Source: an uncultured Bacteroides sp.
Lineage (GTDB): Bacteria; Bacteroidota; Bacteroidia; Bacteroidales; Bacteroidaceae
Direction: 5' to 3'
Assembly: GCF_963675905.1 (NCBI RefSeq)
Contig: NZ_OY780936.1
Coordinates: 2,117,946 to 2,181,945, forward strand
Length of the DNA: 64,000 nucleotides
Positions 8,540 through 18,826 of the stretch are shown here, piece by piece; the stretch's first letter is position 1; every line of letters starts with the position of its first letter. The notes beneath the pieces are model-generated. The model saw nothing but the letters and a program-made list of their open reading frames with translations. It was not told where the DNA came from and searched no databases. The translations under genes were made by a program, and so were the position numbers.

Positions 8540-11500
8540 TCATCTTTGTCGCTTCACATATTCTGATGGAGATACTCCATATTCGTCTTTAAAGCATTGT
8601 CTGAAGTAAACTACATTGTTGAACCCTACTTTATATGCTATTTCCGAGATTTTGCTTTCTCCCTCCAAAAGCAATTTCACAGCATTTTGCAACTTCACTT
8701 TGCGAATGTATTCATTGGTAGACATATTAGTTAATGCTTTCATTTTACGATAGAGTGTAGAACTGCTCATACACATTTTATCGGAAAGGTAAGTTACATC
8801 TATTTTATCGGAACTAAGATCTGCTTCGATATATTGAGTAACTTTATTGATGAATTCATTATCTAATTTATTTAATGTATTGCTTACCGGTTCTTGCTTT
8901 ATAACGATGTTTTTATTTCCGGAAAACAGCACAGCCAGCTGCTTTCTTGATTCCAACAGGTTATTAACTCTGCTCCGCAACAAACTGGCACTAAAAGGTT
9001 TGGTTAGATATGAGTCGGCCCCAACGGTGTAACCATATTCTTTATCCTGCATAGAATCTTTCGCCGTAAGTAAAATGATGGGGATATGACTGGTACAAAC
9101 ATCTTGTTTCAGCTTTTTACATAACTCAACACCATCCATTCCCGGCATCATAATGTCACTGATGATAATATCCGGAATAATAGTAAGAGCTTTTTCCAAA
9201 CCCTTTCTTCCGTCTTCGGCTGTTACTACTTCAAAATCTTCAGAGAAAGTATCACTTATGTATTCACGGATATCCTGATTATCTTCAACTACCAAGAGTA
9301 TTTGTTTTTCTGTATTAAAGTCTTCTTCTGCAGTTTCTTCCACGACTGCTGTAACTTCCGGTTCTTCTTCTCCCTCCGGCTCATCTGTACGCAAGGCATT
9401 TGGATATGTGTTGTTAGTCTGGAGTCTGACGAAAAAGTCGCTTCCTTTTCCCACTGTACTTTCTACCCATATTTCTCCCTGGTGCAATGTTGCAAGATTC
9501 TTCACTAAAGCTAGTCCTATTCCCGTACCCGAAGCTTGATGCTTACTATTTACCTGATAATAACTTTCAAAAATTCGGGATAAAGCTTCAGCCTCTATTC
9601 CATGTCCGGTATCGCTGACTTTTATTTCGGTATATTCCACCTGATCTTTAACTGTAGAGTATAAAGAGATGGTTATAGAACCTTTTTCAGTGTATTTAAT
9701 GGCATTCGATATAAAGTTGTCGAGGATAATGGTAATAACCTCCCTATCGAACATCAACGGCATATCCTCTTTCTCTATAACGACATTAAACTCAACATCA
9801 GAATTACGATTCAGTTCCTTGTATTTGAGTCCTATCTCCTGAATTAATTTTGCTATGTTATTTCTGGATACACATAGTTTGCGGTTCTGTGTTTCTGTCT
9901 TTCTGAATTCAAGTATCTGATTGATCAGATTCAACAGACGAATGGCACTTTGATGTATCACTGAAATCTTGCGAAGCTGCCTGGTTTGAAGAGACTTTTC
10001 TTTCATCAGATCTTCAAGTGGACCTAAAATAAGGGTTAATGGAGTACGCAATTCATGCGTGATATTGGTATAAAATCGCAATCGTTCATTATTCAATTCC
10101 TGTTCATGTTCATGTTTCTTTCTCTCCATTTGGTAGGAACTTCTCCAGCTAATTCTTCTTTTATAGGCATATAAGGAAATATAAACCAATGTTACAAAGA
10201 GTATAAAATAGAGTGACTTTGCCCACCAGGTAAGCCAGAAAGGAGGTGCTATGTGAATAAATACAGAGATAGCCTCATTACTCCAATCCTGATTATGAAG
10301 GCGTGCTTTTATCTGGAATTCATAATCTCCGGGAGCCACATCTAGGAAAGTAACACTGTTGTGTCCTTCCTCTAATGTATACCAGGAATCATTTACCCCC
10401 TTAAGTATATAAGTGTACTCTACCTGATTGTTCAATGAATAGTCCAGTTCATTAAAAGCAATGCTGAAACTGTTTTGTTTATAATTTAGATCTATATGTT
10501 TATTGCCTCCCAAAGGGATAACCTTTTCATCATGCTCCAGGGTGGAAAGCTTATTGTATATTTTCACCTCCGATATAACCGGATGAGGATATTCTCTGCC
10601 ATCAGTAAACTGTTCAGGATTGAAGTAACAAACTCCACCCAGAGAACCAAAATAGATGAATCCGTCTTTGTCTTTTGTTATAGATCCACTCATGAAATTA
10701 CCGGCAGGAATGCCATCTGAAATATCGTAATTCTCGAATTTTTTCTTTGCTTCGGAATATTTACTGAGTCCCTTATTGGTACTAATCCAGATATTCTTTT
10801 TATTATCTTCAGTAATGGCTCTGATGTGGCTATTGACAAGTCCGTCACTTCTTTTAAATGTTCTATAATTATAATTGCTCATAGACGGAAATAGAACCAA
10901 GCCATCTCCTGTTGCTACCCAGATTCTATTTCGTGAGTCTCTGAATATGTAATTGATTGTATTTGAGCAGAAGCCGGAATAATCATCGAACTTCTTCAGA
11001 AGTTTCATCTTTGGAGAATAAATTCCAAGACCATTTCCAAACGTACCAATCCACATCCGACCTTTAGAATCCTGAAAGATGCTTCTTACCAAATCTCCCT
11101 GAAGTCCACTGTTCTTTGAATTATAAGCAGTGATTTTCTGCTGATCTTGCAAATTGATGAAATAAATTCCCTCACTACTTCCAACCCAGAGATTATGATG
11201 TAAATCTTCGAAGAAACAACGGACATCGAGTTTGCTTTTTCCTCCCAGAACAATTTGTTTGAACTGCTTGCTCTTGTTGTTATAGCAGTTAACACCTCCA
11301 AGATAAGTTCCAATCCAGACATTATTCTGAGAATCATTAAACATAGACAATACGGCATTGTCACTCAATTGTCCGTTCTCTTTATTAAAAATGGCTATAC
11401 GTTTTCCTTTCTCAAAAACATTAATTCCTCCGCCATCGGTTCCTATCCATGTTTTGCCTTGTTTGTCAGTACACATTCCCCAGGCTACCTTATGGCTAAG

Positions 11501-12625
11501 CTTACTGTTTTTACCCAGTACAGGATTGTAGCTTAAAGTATTAAATAATGGAGGATTATTGCTTATAAAATTAATGCCACCACCATACGTACCAATCCAG
11601 ATGTTATGGAATGAGTCCTGAAAAATGCTGCGCACTGTTGAAGCGGATAACTGGTATTCATCATCTCCGGAAGGTATATGCCTAAAGCTTACCTTATCTG
11701 CTGACATGATAGAGAGTTGGCGAATATCAAGGATAAAGATGCCTTCGAATTCTGTAGCTATCCATAACTGATTATTATTTATTTGCTGAATGGAGTAGAT
11801 GGAATTTAGTTTGGGGGAAAAGAAAGCTGAATTGTTATTTCTAAAGACCGTAAAATTGTTTCTATCCGGATTAAATAAAGCTAATCCGCTATTTGTTCCT
11901 ACCCAGATATTATTATTACTGTCTCTAAAAATGCATCTTACTTCATTGCCGGGAATACTTGTGGGATCCTGAGGATTATTCTTAAAATTCCGGACTCTCT
12001 TATTACTTAATGACAGGATACTTAAACCTTCATTTACATGACCTATAAACAGGTTACGATCATTGTCTTCCATAACTGTCCACACATTTTCATTTCTCAG
12101 CCCTGATAAAGTGGATTTATTGTAATGGATAAACTTTTTCGTTTTCTTATCGAAATAATCTACTCCACGATAGTAAGTACTGATCCATAAATTACCATCA
12201 GCAGCGTTGGTTACAGAAGTAACATCGTTTGTTATAAGGCTATTCTTGTCTGATGGATTCTTTTTATAGACAGTAAATGTGTTATTATTATAATTATAAG
12301 CATTCAGACCGGAGCGTTGAGTTGCTATCCAGATAATGCTATCTACCTTATCTGCATAAACACAATTTAGTTCATTGCCGCTGATGCTTGGAGATTGTGT
12401 AGAGTATTTATAGTAATTAATAAAACGGGTACCATTAAACTTATTTAAGCCTTCTTCAGTCGCAAACCAAAGAAAGCCTAATTTATCCTGAGTTATACTT
12501 AATACATTATTATTTGATAAACCAAATTCAACTCCCAAGCGTTTTATTGTGTAAGGTTGAGCCATTAATAGAGTTGTCAAGCCTACCAAAATTATAAATA
12601 ACACTCGTTTCAGTTTGTCTTTCAT
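8540..12625 (-). CDS. Hybrid two-component system regulator of PUL 1
   Basis: A 1361-residue HTCS protein that combines sensor and transcription factor. I chose the start at 12625 because MKDKLKRVLFIILVGL gives a normal signal peptide; the longer frame adds 11 unlikely residues. Order: periplasmic two-component propeller repeats (IWIGT/NLWVG motifs, ~25-690), a Y_Y_Y Ig-like domain, one membrane helix (~800-825), histidine kinase with phospho-acceptor His857 in NITHELRTP, an ATPase domain with N, G1 (DTGHG) and G2 (GTGIGLAL) boxes, a receiver with Asp1157 in SDIMMPGMDG, and an AraC-type HTH from ~1258. These proteins bind an oligosaccharide in the periplasm and activate the adjacent PUL. It is divergent from PUL 1, with operator-like repeats between. 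Confidence 0.95.
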   Translation of the reverse strand: MKDKLKRVLFIILVGLTTLLMAQPYTIKRLGVEFGLSNNNVLSITQDKLGFLWFATEEGLNKFNGTRFINYYKYSTQSPSISGNELNCVYADKVDSIIWIATQRSGLNAYNYNNNTFTVYKKNPSDKNSLITNDVTSVTNAADGNLWISTYYRGVDYFDKKTKKFIHYNKSTLSGLRNENVWTVMEDNDRNLFIGHVNEGLSILSLSNKRVRNFKNNPQDPTSIPGNEVRCIFRDSNNNIWVGTNSGLALFNPDRNNFTVFRNNNSAFFSPKLNSIYSIQQINNNQLWIATEFEGIFILDIRQLSIMSADKVSFRHIPSGDDEYQLSASTVRSIFQDSFHNIWIGTYGGGINFISNNPPLFNTLSYNPVLGKNSKLSHKVAWGMCTDKQGKTWIGTDGGGINVFEKGKRIAIFNKENGQLSDNAVLSMFNDSQNNVWIGTYLGGVNCYNNKSKQFKQIVLGGKSKLDVRCFFEDLHHNLWVGSSEGIYFINLQDQQKITAYNSKNSGLQGDLVRSIFQDSKGRMWIGTFGNGLGIYSPKMKLLKKFDDYSGFCSNTINYIFRDSRNRIWVATGDGLVLFPSMSNYNYRTFKRSDGLVNSHIRAITEDNKKNIWISTNKGLSKYSEAKKKFENYDISDGIPAGNFMSGSITKDKDGFIYFGSLGGVCYFNPEQFTDGREYPHPVISEVKIYNKLSTLEHDEKVIPLGGNKHIDLNYKQNSFSIAFNELDYSLNNQVEYTYILKGVNDSWYTLEEGHNSVTFLDVAPGDYEFQIKARLHNQDWSNEAISVFIHIAPPFWLTWWAKSLYFILFVTLVYISLYAYKRRISWRSSYQMERKKHEHEQELNNERLRFYTNITHELRTPLTLILGPLEDLMKEKSLQTRQLRKISVIHQSAIRLLNLINQILEFRKTETQNRKLCVSRNNIAKLIQEIGLKYKELNRNSDVEFNVVIEKEDMPLMFDREVITIILDNFISNAIKYTEKGSITISLYSTVKDQVEYTEIKVSDTGHGIEAEALSRIFESYYQVNSKHQASGTGIGLALVKNLATLHQGEIWVESTVGKGSDFFVRLQTNNTYPNALRTDEPEGEEEPEVTAVVEETAEEDFNTEKQILLVVEDNQDIREYISDTFSEDFEVVTAEDGRKGLEKALTIIPDIIISDIMMPGMDGVELCKKLKQDVCTSHIPIILLTAKDSMQDKEYGYTVGADSYLTKPFSASLLRSRVNNLLESRKQLAVLFSGNKNIVIKQEPVSNTLNKLDNEFINKVTQYIEADLSSDKIDVTYLSDKMCMSSSTLYRKMKALTNMSTNEYIRKVKLQNAVKLLLEGESKISEIAYKVGFNNVVYFRQCFKDEYGVSPSEYVKRQR

Positions 12626-12646
12626 ATCATAAATTCTTAGTAATGA

Positions 12647-12654
12647 CAAATATA
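12647..12654 (-). promoter_or_regulatory. -7 box for the PUL 1 sensor gene
   Basis: On the minus strand this reads TATATTTG, matching TAnnTTTG. It lies 22 bp upstream of the chosen start at 12625, which implies a very short leader and supports that start over the longer frame. Confidence 0.45.
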
Positions 12655-12680
12655 GCAATTAAATCCTTCAATATAGAATA

Positions 12681-12725
12681 GTAAATCATGCATTGCACGA
12701 TTTACAATCTATCAATGCACGATTT
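12681..12725 (+). promoter_or_regulatory. Palindrome plus direct repeat, likely HTCS operator
   Basis: A 25-bp inverted repeat centred on 12693 (left arm GTAAATCATGCA, right arm TGCACGATTTAC, one mismatch) is followed by a third copy of TGCACGATTT at 12716, 22 bp after the copy at 12694. The set ends about 28 bp before the -7 box of the PUL operon. Two helical turns of spacing just upstream of a promoter is what an AraC-type activator dimer such as the adjacent HTCS would use. Repeats are seen directly; the binding protein is inferred. Confidence 0.6.
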
Positions 12726-12752
12726 TTTATATATCGATTTATTCGCCTGATC

Positions 12753-12760
12753 TATATTTG
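12753..12760 (+). promoter_or_regulatory. -7 box TATATTTG of the PUL 1 operon
   Basis: TATATTTG fits TAnnTTTG exactly and lies 41 bp upstream of the ATG at 12801. The -33 region has no strong TTTG box, as expected for an activator-dependent promoter. Confidence 0.55.
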
Positions 12761-12800
12761 CCGCAAAACAACTAAGAGTTAAATCTTAAATTAATGTATT

Positions 12801-13634
12801 ATGAACAAAAAACAGCTAACAGGCTTAATGTCATCTTTCTTGCTGTCCTGCATTTTGGTGGGTTGCAGTAGTGACGATTTTAAAGATGTAGATGGAAAGG
12901 CTCCTACTATTGAATTAGTAACTGATCACATCCAGAGCGAAGTGGGCAGAGCATTTAAAATCTCTGGTACGATTACCGACAACGATGGTATTCAAAGCAT
13001 TCGCTTACAAAATGAAGAACTCGATTTAGACAAAACAATCGACTTGTCTGATATCTATGATGAAACACTTACCTCCTATGATTTAGATTATTCATTTAAA
13101 ACTCCTTCTACTTTAACTGGGGATAACTTTGCAATTAGAGTTACTGTTACCGATTTAGGCGGACGCAGTACCGAACAGACTATCTTACTTACAATGGATG
13201 GCGACTTTACAAATCCTACATTTACTACAGTACCTGATGCTAACATTACAGTATTGATTAAGACTCAAACAAAACTTAATCTACGTTTCAGCGTACAGGA
13301 CGATAAAGCATTGGATCATATTAATATTTCAATTCCAACATTGAACTATAACAAAACAGTAGCTGTAACTGGCAAAACTTACAATTATAGTGATGTTGTA
13401 TCAATGCCTTCAGAGGTTGGAACCTACACACTTACTATTTCTGCAGTAGACAAATTCAACCTGACAACTACTCAAAACTGTACTATCAATGTTTCCGAAA
13501 TGCCTGATTTTGAGAAGATGTATCTCACAGACGTATCAGATGCGACTTTATTAAATAGTGATGTATTTGGGGTTCCTTCTATAATAGACCATACCCTACT
13601 ACACCAGTATTCCGTCCGGAAGAATCATGGGTAG
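12801..13634 (+). pseudogene. Truncated surface glycan-binding lipoprotein (SusE-position)
   Basis: The frame gives 277 residues, of which only about 265 look native. The start MNKKQLTGLMSSFLLSCILV ends in a lipobox VGC, followed by an SSDD surface-export-like acidic stretch. Two Ig-like/cadherin-like modules follow (GRAFKISGTITDNDGIQSIR and TQTKLNLRFSVQDDKALDHI). The family motif DFEKMYLTDVSDATLLNSDV then begins a glycan-binding domain that stops abruptly around residue 260-265. From about 13590 the DNA encodes SusC in another frame, so the last dozen residues are out-of-frame. An intact protein of this type would be expected to continue well beyond this point. A truncated lipoprotein might still be exported, but it lacks its predicted binding domain. 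Confidence 0.75.
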
Positions 13635-15493
13635 ATAACAAATACAATAACTATCAGCGTTCTTACAACAACCAGGTTTGGAACCCAGCCGCTTCATTGG
13701 CCAGACAAAACTATTCAAGTGATGAATATGGTTTGTTGATGACTCCGTATATTTCTGTAGAACCTATCAAAGGTTTGACTTTACGTTCACAATTTGGTGT
13801 AAACGCTACATTCCGTATCTCTGATACTTTTATTCCTAAATTCTATATTGATAATCTGGAACAACAGGAACTAAGTTATGTAGAACGCAAGTTTAATACT
13901 CAGGTTGACTGGAACTGGACAAATACAGCCAATTATATGACTACCATCAATAAAAAGCATAATATTAATGCAATGGTGGGTTATACAATGGAAAAATTCT
14001 CTAACTACTGGTTAACCGGTTCTCGTGAGAACACAGCAAGTAACATCATTGAGTTGCAACAAGTAAATGCCGGTACACAAAGTCAAAAGGCTAGTGGTAC
14101 TGATCAATATACTACACTGCTTTCATACCTTGGACGTGCAATGTATAACTATGATGGCAGATACTATTTAACAGCATCAGTGCGTGTTGACGGTTCTTCT
14201 CGTTTCCCTGCAGGAAGTAAATATGCTACATTCCCTGCTGTATCTGCTGCATGGAGAGTTTCAGGCGAAGATTTCATGAAAGATCAGGAATTTATCAACA
14301 ACCTGAAGGTCCGTCTTGGATGGGGACGTGTTGGTAATCAAAATATTGCAAACTCTGCTTATCTTACATTGATGGGGAATGCTGATTATGTACTTGGTGG
14401 CAATCGTATTATTGGTAGTGCGGTTAGCTCTGTTGGTAATACTTCTCTGCGCTGGGAAACTGTAGAAGATCACAATATTGGTCTTGATATGAGTATTCTT
14501 AATAACCGTTTGAGTATGACAGTTGATCTTTTCCAAAAGAAGTCAACCGACATGCTTTTGCAAAAAGAAAACTTATTGATTTTGGGTTACCCAGACTGGA
14601 ATAGCCGTGTATGGACAAATGTTGGTAGTATGAAAGCTACAGGATGGGAAGTTTCATTAAACTGGAATGATAAGAAAGGCGACTTCAGCTATGACCTTGG
14701 TGTTAATCTGTCTTCAGTAAAAAACAAGATTATTAAACTTGCGGGAGATGCTCCTCTTTATACTAAAGATCTGAACTCAGGAAACTACATTATTCGTAAT
14801 GAAGAAGGTGGAGATCTAAGTGGTTTCTACGGATATACTTGTGACGGTATTTTCCAGAACAAAGCAGATGTAAATGCTCATACCGACGAACATGGTACAT
14901 TGATACAACCTTATGCAAAACCGGGAGATCTTATCTTCAGAGACCGGAATCATGATGGTGTATTGAATGCAGATGATAAGACTTTCATTGGTAATCCATT
15001 CCCAGATTTAATGTTAGGTTTCAACACTCGTTTAGGATATAAGAATTTTGATCTTGTTGCTAACTTCTATGGTACATTTGGTAATGACGTCTTCAATACT
15101 ACCAAATCACTTTATGCAGGTACATCCGGTTCAAACGTATATGCCGGAACTTATGATAAGGTTTGGCGCGAAGACAATACCGGAGCATCAATTCCACGTC
15201 TTTCTGTAAACGACCTTAACAACAACTACACTACTGTATCCAGTTTCTTTGTAGAAGATGGTTCTTATTTCCGTTGCAAGTTACTGCAACTTGGTTACAC
15301 TTTACCTAAGAACATGATAAAAGGTCTTGGTGTAAGAGTTTCTCTTTCTGCTCAGAACCTGTTTACCATCACAAACTACTCAGGTATGGATCCTGAACGT
15401 GCTGCAATGGGTGGTGTTACAGAATCTGGTGTTGATAATATTGGTTATCCGAATCCAAGAACATTCTTGCTTGGAGTTAATTTGAACTTTTAA
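13562..15493 (+). pseudogene. SusC TonB-dependent transporter, 5' end missing
   Basis: This frame encodes about 640 residues of a SusC barrel, from PTTPVFRPEESWVDN to the typical terminal ...NPRTFLLGVNLNF. It has no signal peptide, CarboxypepD-like domain, TonB box or plug; a whole SusC is about 1000-1050 residues, as in the intact copy at 29352. Upstream the frame is closed by stops at 13556-13561, and the first possible starts (TTG at 13697, ATG at 13739) fall inside barrel sequence. SusC similarity begins near 13590, exactly where the upstream lipoprotein loses its own frame. This is best read as a deletion fusing two PUL genes. Without a plug or signal it cannot import glycans. An assembly collapse between related loci would look the same. 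Confidence 0.85.
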
Positions 15494-15504
15494 TTGATAC
15501 TAAA

Positions 15505-17136
15505 ATGAAAAGATCTATTATAGCTTTATCATTGTCTGCAGTACTGACAGCAGGCTTTAGCAGTTGTTCCGACTTTTTGGAGCAACCCGTATTAGGCCAG
15601 GAAAACCTGGACACATATTTCCAAAGTGAAAACGATTGTACAAAATCAATTACCGGCTGTTATCAGTCTGTCTTTTATGATGACTGGTGGCAGATTGCAA
15701 AATTCTGGAATCTTAGCAGTATGTGTACTGATGATATGTGGATGGGTAACACTTCACAGGATCAGGGAGACTATCTTTCACTGGCTCATTACACCAGCGG
15801 TGGTTCCAGTAACGGAGCTGCTCAGAACTTCTGGCAATTTCGTTACAAAGGTATTTATCGTTGCAATGTAGCTATTAACCACATACCCGATGCTCCTATT
15901 GCTAATACAGAACTACAAAAGCGACTGGTTGGCGAAGCTAAATTCCTTCGTGGGTACTTCTACTTTGACTTAGCTCGCAACTTTGGTGGATTACCACTTT
16001 TATTAACAGAAGCAATGCCTTCTGATATTAAAGGTATTACCCGCAGTAGTCTGGCCGACACTTATGCTCAGGTTGAGAAAGATTTGAAGGATGCAATTGA
16101 AGTTCTACCAAAGCGTAGCGCTTTAAGTTCTTCTGATTTGGGTAGAGCTACCAAAGGTGCTGCTCAGGGCTATTTAGCTAAAGTTTATATGTATCAGGAG
16201 AAATATGCTGAGGCTGAAGCCTTGTTGAAGGACATTATTGCTTCTGGTGAATATGAGTTATTAAGTGATTTCGGTAAAGTTTGGGCAATTGAATCCAACA
16301 ACAGCAAAGAGGGCCTTTTCGAGGTACAGTATACATACGATGCAACTTATGGTCTTGGAGCTTCTCTTCCTATTGTTAGCGGATCACGTGATGACTCAGG
16401 ATGGTCATGGGGATTACCTACCGCTAATCTGGAAAAAGCATTTCTTGATGCAGGCGATAATGTTCGTTTGAAATGGACTATCATCAAGCATGGTGCTACA
16501 GAAATAGCAGGTGAAAATAATTTTGCAGGACTATTGGCAGGATACTCTGAAGCTACAAAGAGTGCTTATCCAAACATGTTTGTTGCTTCTCCTGGAAATC
16601 ATAAATCGGCACGTGTAAGCCGTAAGTTTTATATTCCTGTAAACCAGCGTCCAGCTACATTCAACAAAGGATATATTCCACAGAATCACCGTCTGCTTCG
16701 TTACGCTGACATCTTATTGATGTACGCTGAAGTAGAAAACGCACTTGGTAAAGATAGTGAAGCACTTATTTATTTGAATAAAGTTCGTAATCGTGTGCAA
16801 TTGTCTGATTTAGCTCTTACCGGAACTAAACTTCGTGATGCTATTCGCACTGAACGTCGTTTAGAACTTGCACTGGAAGGTGAACGTCTTTATGATATCC
16901 GTCGTTGGAAAGGTGATGATAGCAAACCTTTGGTATGCAGTATTATGGGACCAAACGGATCTTTTGTAAAGGCTAATACAAATCAGGCTACTGCCGATCC
17001 TTTTGAATGGGCTAACCAGAAAGAAAATAGCAATAAAGGTTATTATTTCGATGAAAAGCGTGACTTGCTTTTCCCAATTCCTATTTCAGAAGTAACAATG
17101 TCTGAAGGAACTATTGAACAAAATCCGGGTTATTAA
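15505..17136 (+). CDS. SusD/RagB-family glycan-binding lipoprotein (PUL 1)
   Basis: A 543-residue outer-membrane surface lipoprotein that caps a SusC transporter and captures glycan. The N-terminus MKRSIIALSLSAVLTAGFSS ends in a lipobox Cys, followed by the usual SDFLEQP. The TPR-like helical fold is visible in VGEAKFLRGYFYFDLARNFG and LRYADILLMYAEVENALG, with the SusD C-terminal block LRDAIRTERRLELALEGERL and final IEQNPGY. It begins 11 bp after the SusC stop and appears intact, although its SusC partner has lost its plug. It may be an orphan, or it may pair with another SusC. Confidence 0.95.
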   Translation: MKRSIIALSLSAVLTAGFSSCSDFLEQPVLGQENLDTYFQSENDCTKSITGCYQSVFYDDWWQIAKFWNLSSMCTDDMWMGNTSQDQGDYLSLAHYTSGGSSNGAAQNFWQFRYKGIYRCNVAINHIPDAPIANTELQKRLVGEAKFLRGYFYFDLARNFGGLPLLLTEAMPSDIKGITRSSLADTYAQVEKDLKDAIEVLPKRSALSSSDLGRATKGAAQGYLAKVYMYQEKYAEAEALLKDIIASGEYELLSDFGKVWAIESNNSKEGLFEVQYTYDATYGLGASLPIVSGSRDDSGWSWGLPTANLEKAFLDAGDNVRLKWTIIKHGATEIAGENNFAGLLAGYSEATKSAYPNMFVASPGNHKSARVSRKFYIPVNQRPATFNKGYIPQNHRLLRYADILLMYAEVENALGKDSEALIYLNKVRNRVQLSDLALTGTKLRDAIRTERRLELALEGERLYDIRRWKGDDSKPLVCSIMGPNGSFVKANTNQATADPFEWANQKENSNKGYYFDEKRDLLFPIPISEVTMSEGTIEQNPGY

Positions 17137-17176
17137 TCAATAATAAGGGTGTAGACAAAGATTGTTTTTATTTCAC

Positions 17177-17213
17177 AAAAATGCTCCTTTCTCTGGAGAA
17201 ATGAGCATTTTTT
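17177..17213 (+). terminator. Strong hairpin with T-run between susD and GH30
   Basis: Left arm AAAAATGCTC then TTTCTC, loop TG, right arm GAGAAA then GAGCATTTTT with one symmetric C/T bulge, ending in six T. It looks like an intrinsic terminator yet sits inside the operon 41 bp after susD and 16 bp before the GH30 gene. It is probably an attenuating terminator that lowers enzyme mRNA relative to susCD. Confidence 0.75.
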
Positions 17214-17228
17214 AACTTACGAAATAAT

Positions 17229-18818
17229 ATGAAAATGAATATATTACTTTTAATAGGTATGTTCTCATTTGCTTCATGTGGAGACAGTGGTGTTGACTCA
17301 CCTCCGAAAGAAGACGTTAATGTAGACATAACAAAAAATGTGACTATCGATGCCACTGTTACTTATCAAACAATAGATGGTTTTGCTGCCTCTGATTGCT
17401 GGGTTCCTAATTATATTGGAAAATATTGGAATAATGACGAGAAGGAGGAAATTGCCAATCTTCTTTTTTCAAAGGATATAAAAAACGGGGCTCCGCAAGG
17501 AATTGGTCTGTCTATGTGGCGCTTTAATCTAGGTGGCGGAACAGCAGAACAAGGTAGCAGCAGTGACATTACAGATAAATCTCGCAGAGCAGAATGCTTC
17601 CTGCAACAAGATGGAACGCTCGACTGGAGCCATCATCAGGGACAGCAATACTTTTTAGAAAAAGCTAAAAGTCTAGGATGCGAATCTTTTGTTATGTTCA
17701 GTAATACTCCCCCTGTAAACTATACAGTAAATGGTAAAGGATATTCTGCAAAAGGAGCTTTTGCTAATTTAAAGGATGATTGTTATGACGATTTTGCCAA
17801 ATACATGGCAAATGCCCTCTCCTATTTTAAAGAACAAAAAGGAATCAACTTTAATTATATCAGTCCGGTAAATGAACCTCAATATAATTGGGCTTCTCCT
17901 TCACAAGAAGGAAGTGGATGGCAAAACAGTGAAGTTAAACGCCTGGCCGTTGAATTGGATAAAGCGCTTACTGAAAAGAGCCTAAACACAAAAATTTTAT
18001 TGGCCGAAGCCGGTGACTGGGAATATCTGTACAAAGTAAAGACTGATGCCGGACGTAGCGACGTTATACAGAATTTCTTTAATGAGGGTTCTGTAAATTA
18101 TGTAGGGAATTTAACTCATGTAGCACCTATTATTGCAGGTCATAGCTATTGGACTGATACTAATTGGGCTACTCTTTCTAATGTTCGCAGTCAGGTTGCC
18201 ACAGCAGCCACTGCTAAAGGTTTGAAGGTTTATCAAACAGAATGGAGTATGATGAGTGATAACTATGAAGATTATCCCGGACACGATAATGCTTCTTATA
18301 TGGACATCGCTCTCTGCATGGCTAAAGTTATTCATCATGATTTGGCTACAGCAAATGTATCTTCATGGTCATACTGGACTTCCATGGATGTGGAACGCTG
18401 GGGACATAAGAACAGATTCTTATTAATAAATACAACTCCTGCTGATGGAGCTTACGGAGATATTGAAAAAAGCGGTACTCATGAGGCAACAAAGACTTTA
18501 TGGACTTTAGGAAATTACAGTCTATTTATTCGTCCCGGTTACCAGCGAGTGAACTTAACAGTACAGAATGCTTCAAATTCATTCTTTGGTTCTGCTTACC
18601 TTTCACCTCAAAAAGATAAATTGGTAGTAGTATACACTAATCTTACTACTAAAATAATTGGAGTAGATCTTTCATTGAACGGACTATCCAAGAAGGCATC
18701 TAGCGTGAAACAATACACAACTAATTCTTCATCTGATTTATCAGAAAAAGTACTGAGCTCAAATAACAGCGATATTCAGCCAAAATCTGTTGTAACAGTT
18801 GTTTATGATTTTAAATAA
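17229..18818 (+). CDS. GH30-family glycoside hydrolase, lipoprotein
   Basis: A 529-residue secreted enzyme. MKMNILLLIGMFSFASC is a lipoprotein signal, so the enzyme is probably on the cell surface or periplasmic membrane. The body is a clan GH-A barrel: QTIDGFAASDCW at the first strand, acid/base Glu216 in SPVNEPQ and nucleophile Glu338 in YQTEWSMM, with a C-terminal beta domain from about 430. This is the GH30 arrangement. Subfamilies include endo-beta-1,6-galactanases, beta-1,6-glucanases and xylanases, and I cannot assign one reliably. The neighbouring GH35 makes a galactose-containing substrate attractive, by inference only. Confidence 0.85.
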   Translation: MKMNILLLIGMFSFASCGDSGVDSPPKEDVNVDITKNVTIDATVTYQTIDGFAASDCWVPNYIGKYWNNDEKEEIANLLFSKDIKNGAPQGIGLSMWRFNLGGGTAEQGSSSDITDKSRRAECFLQQDGTLDWSHHQGQQYFLEKAKSLGCESFVMFSNTPPVNYTVNGKGYSAKGAFANLKDDCYDDFAKYMANALSYFKEQKGINFNYISPVNEPQYNWASPSQEGSGWQNSEVKRLAVELDKALTEKSLNTKILLAEAGDWEYLYKVKTDAGRSDVIQNFFNEGSVNYVGNLTHVAPIIAGHSYWTDTNWATLSNVRSQVATAATAKGLKVYQTEWSMMSDNYEDYPGHDNASYMDIALCMAKVIHHDLATANVSSWSYWTSMDVERWGHKNRFLLINTTPADGAYGDIEKSGTHEATKTLWTLGNYSLFIRPGYQRVNLTVQNASNSFFGSAYLSPQKDKLVVVYTNLTTKIIGVDLSLNGLSKKASSVKQYTTNSSSDLSEKVLSSNNSDIQPKSVVTVVYDFK

Positions 18819-18826
18819 TATATGCG

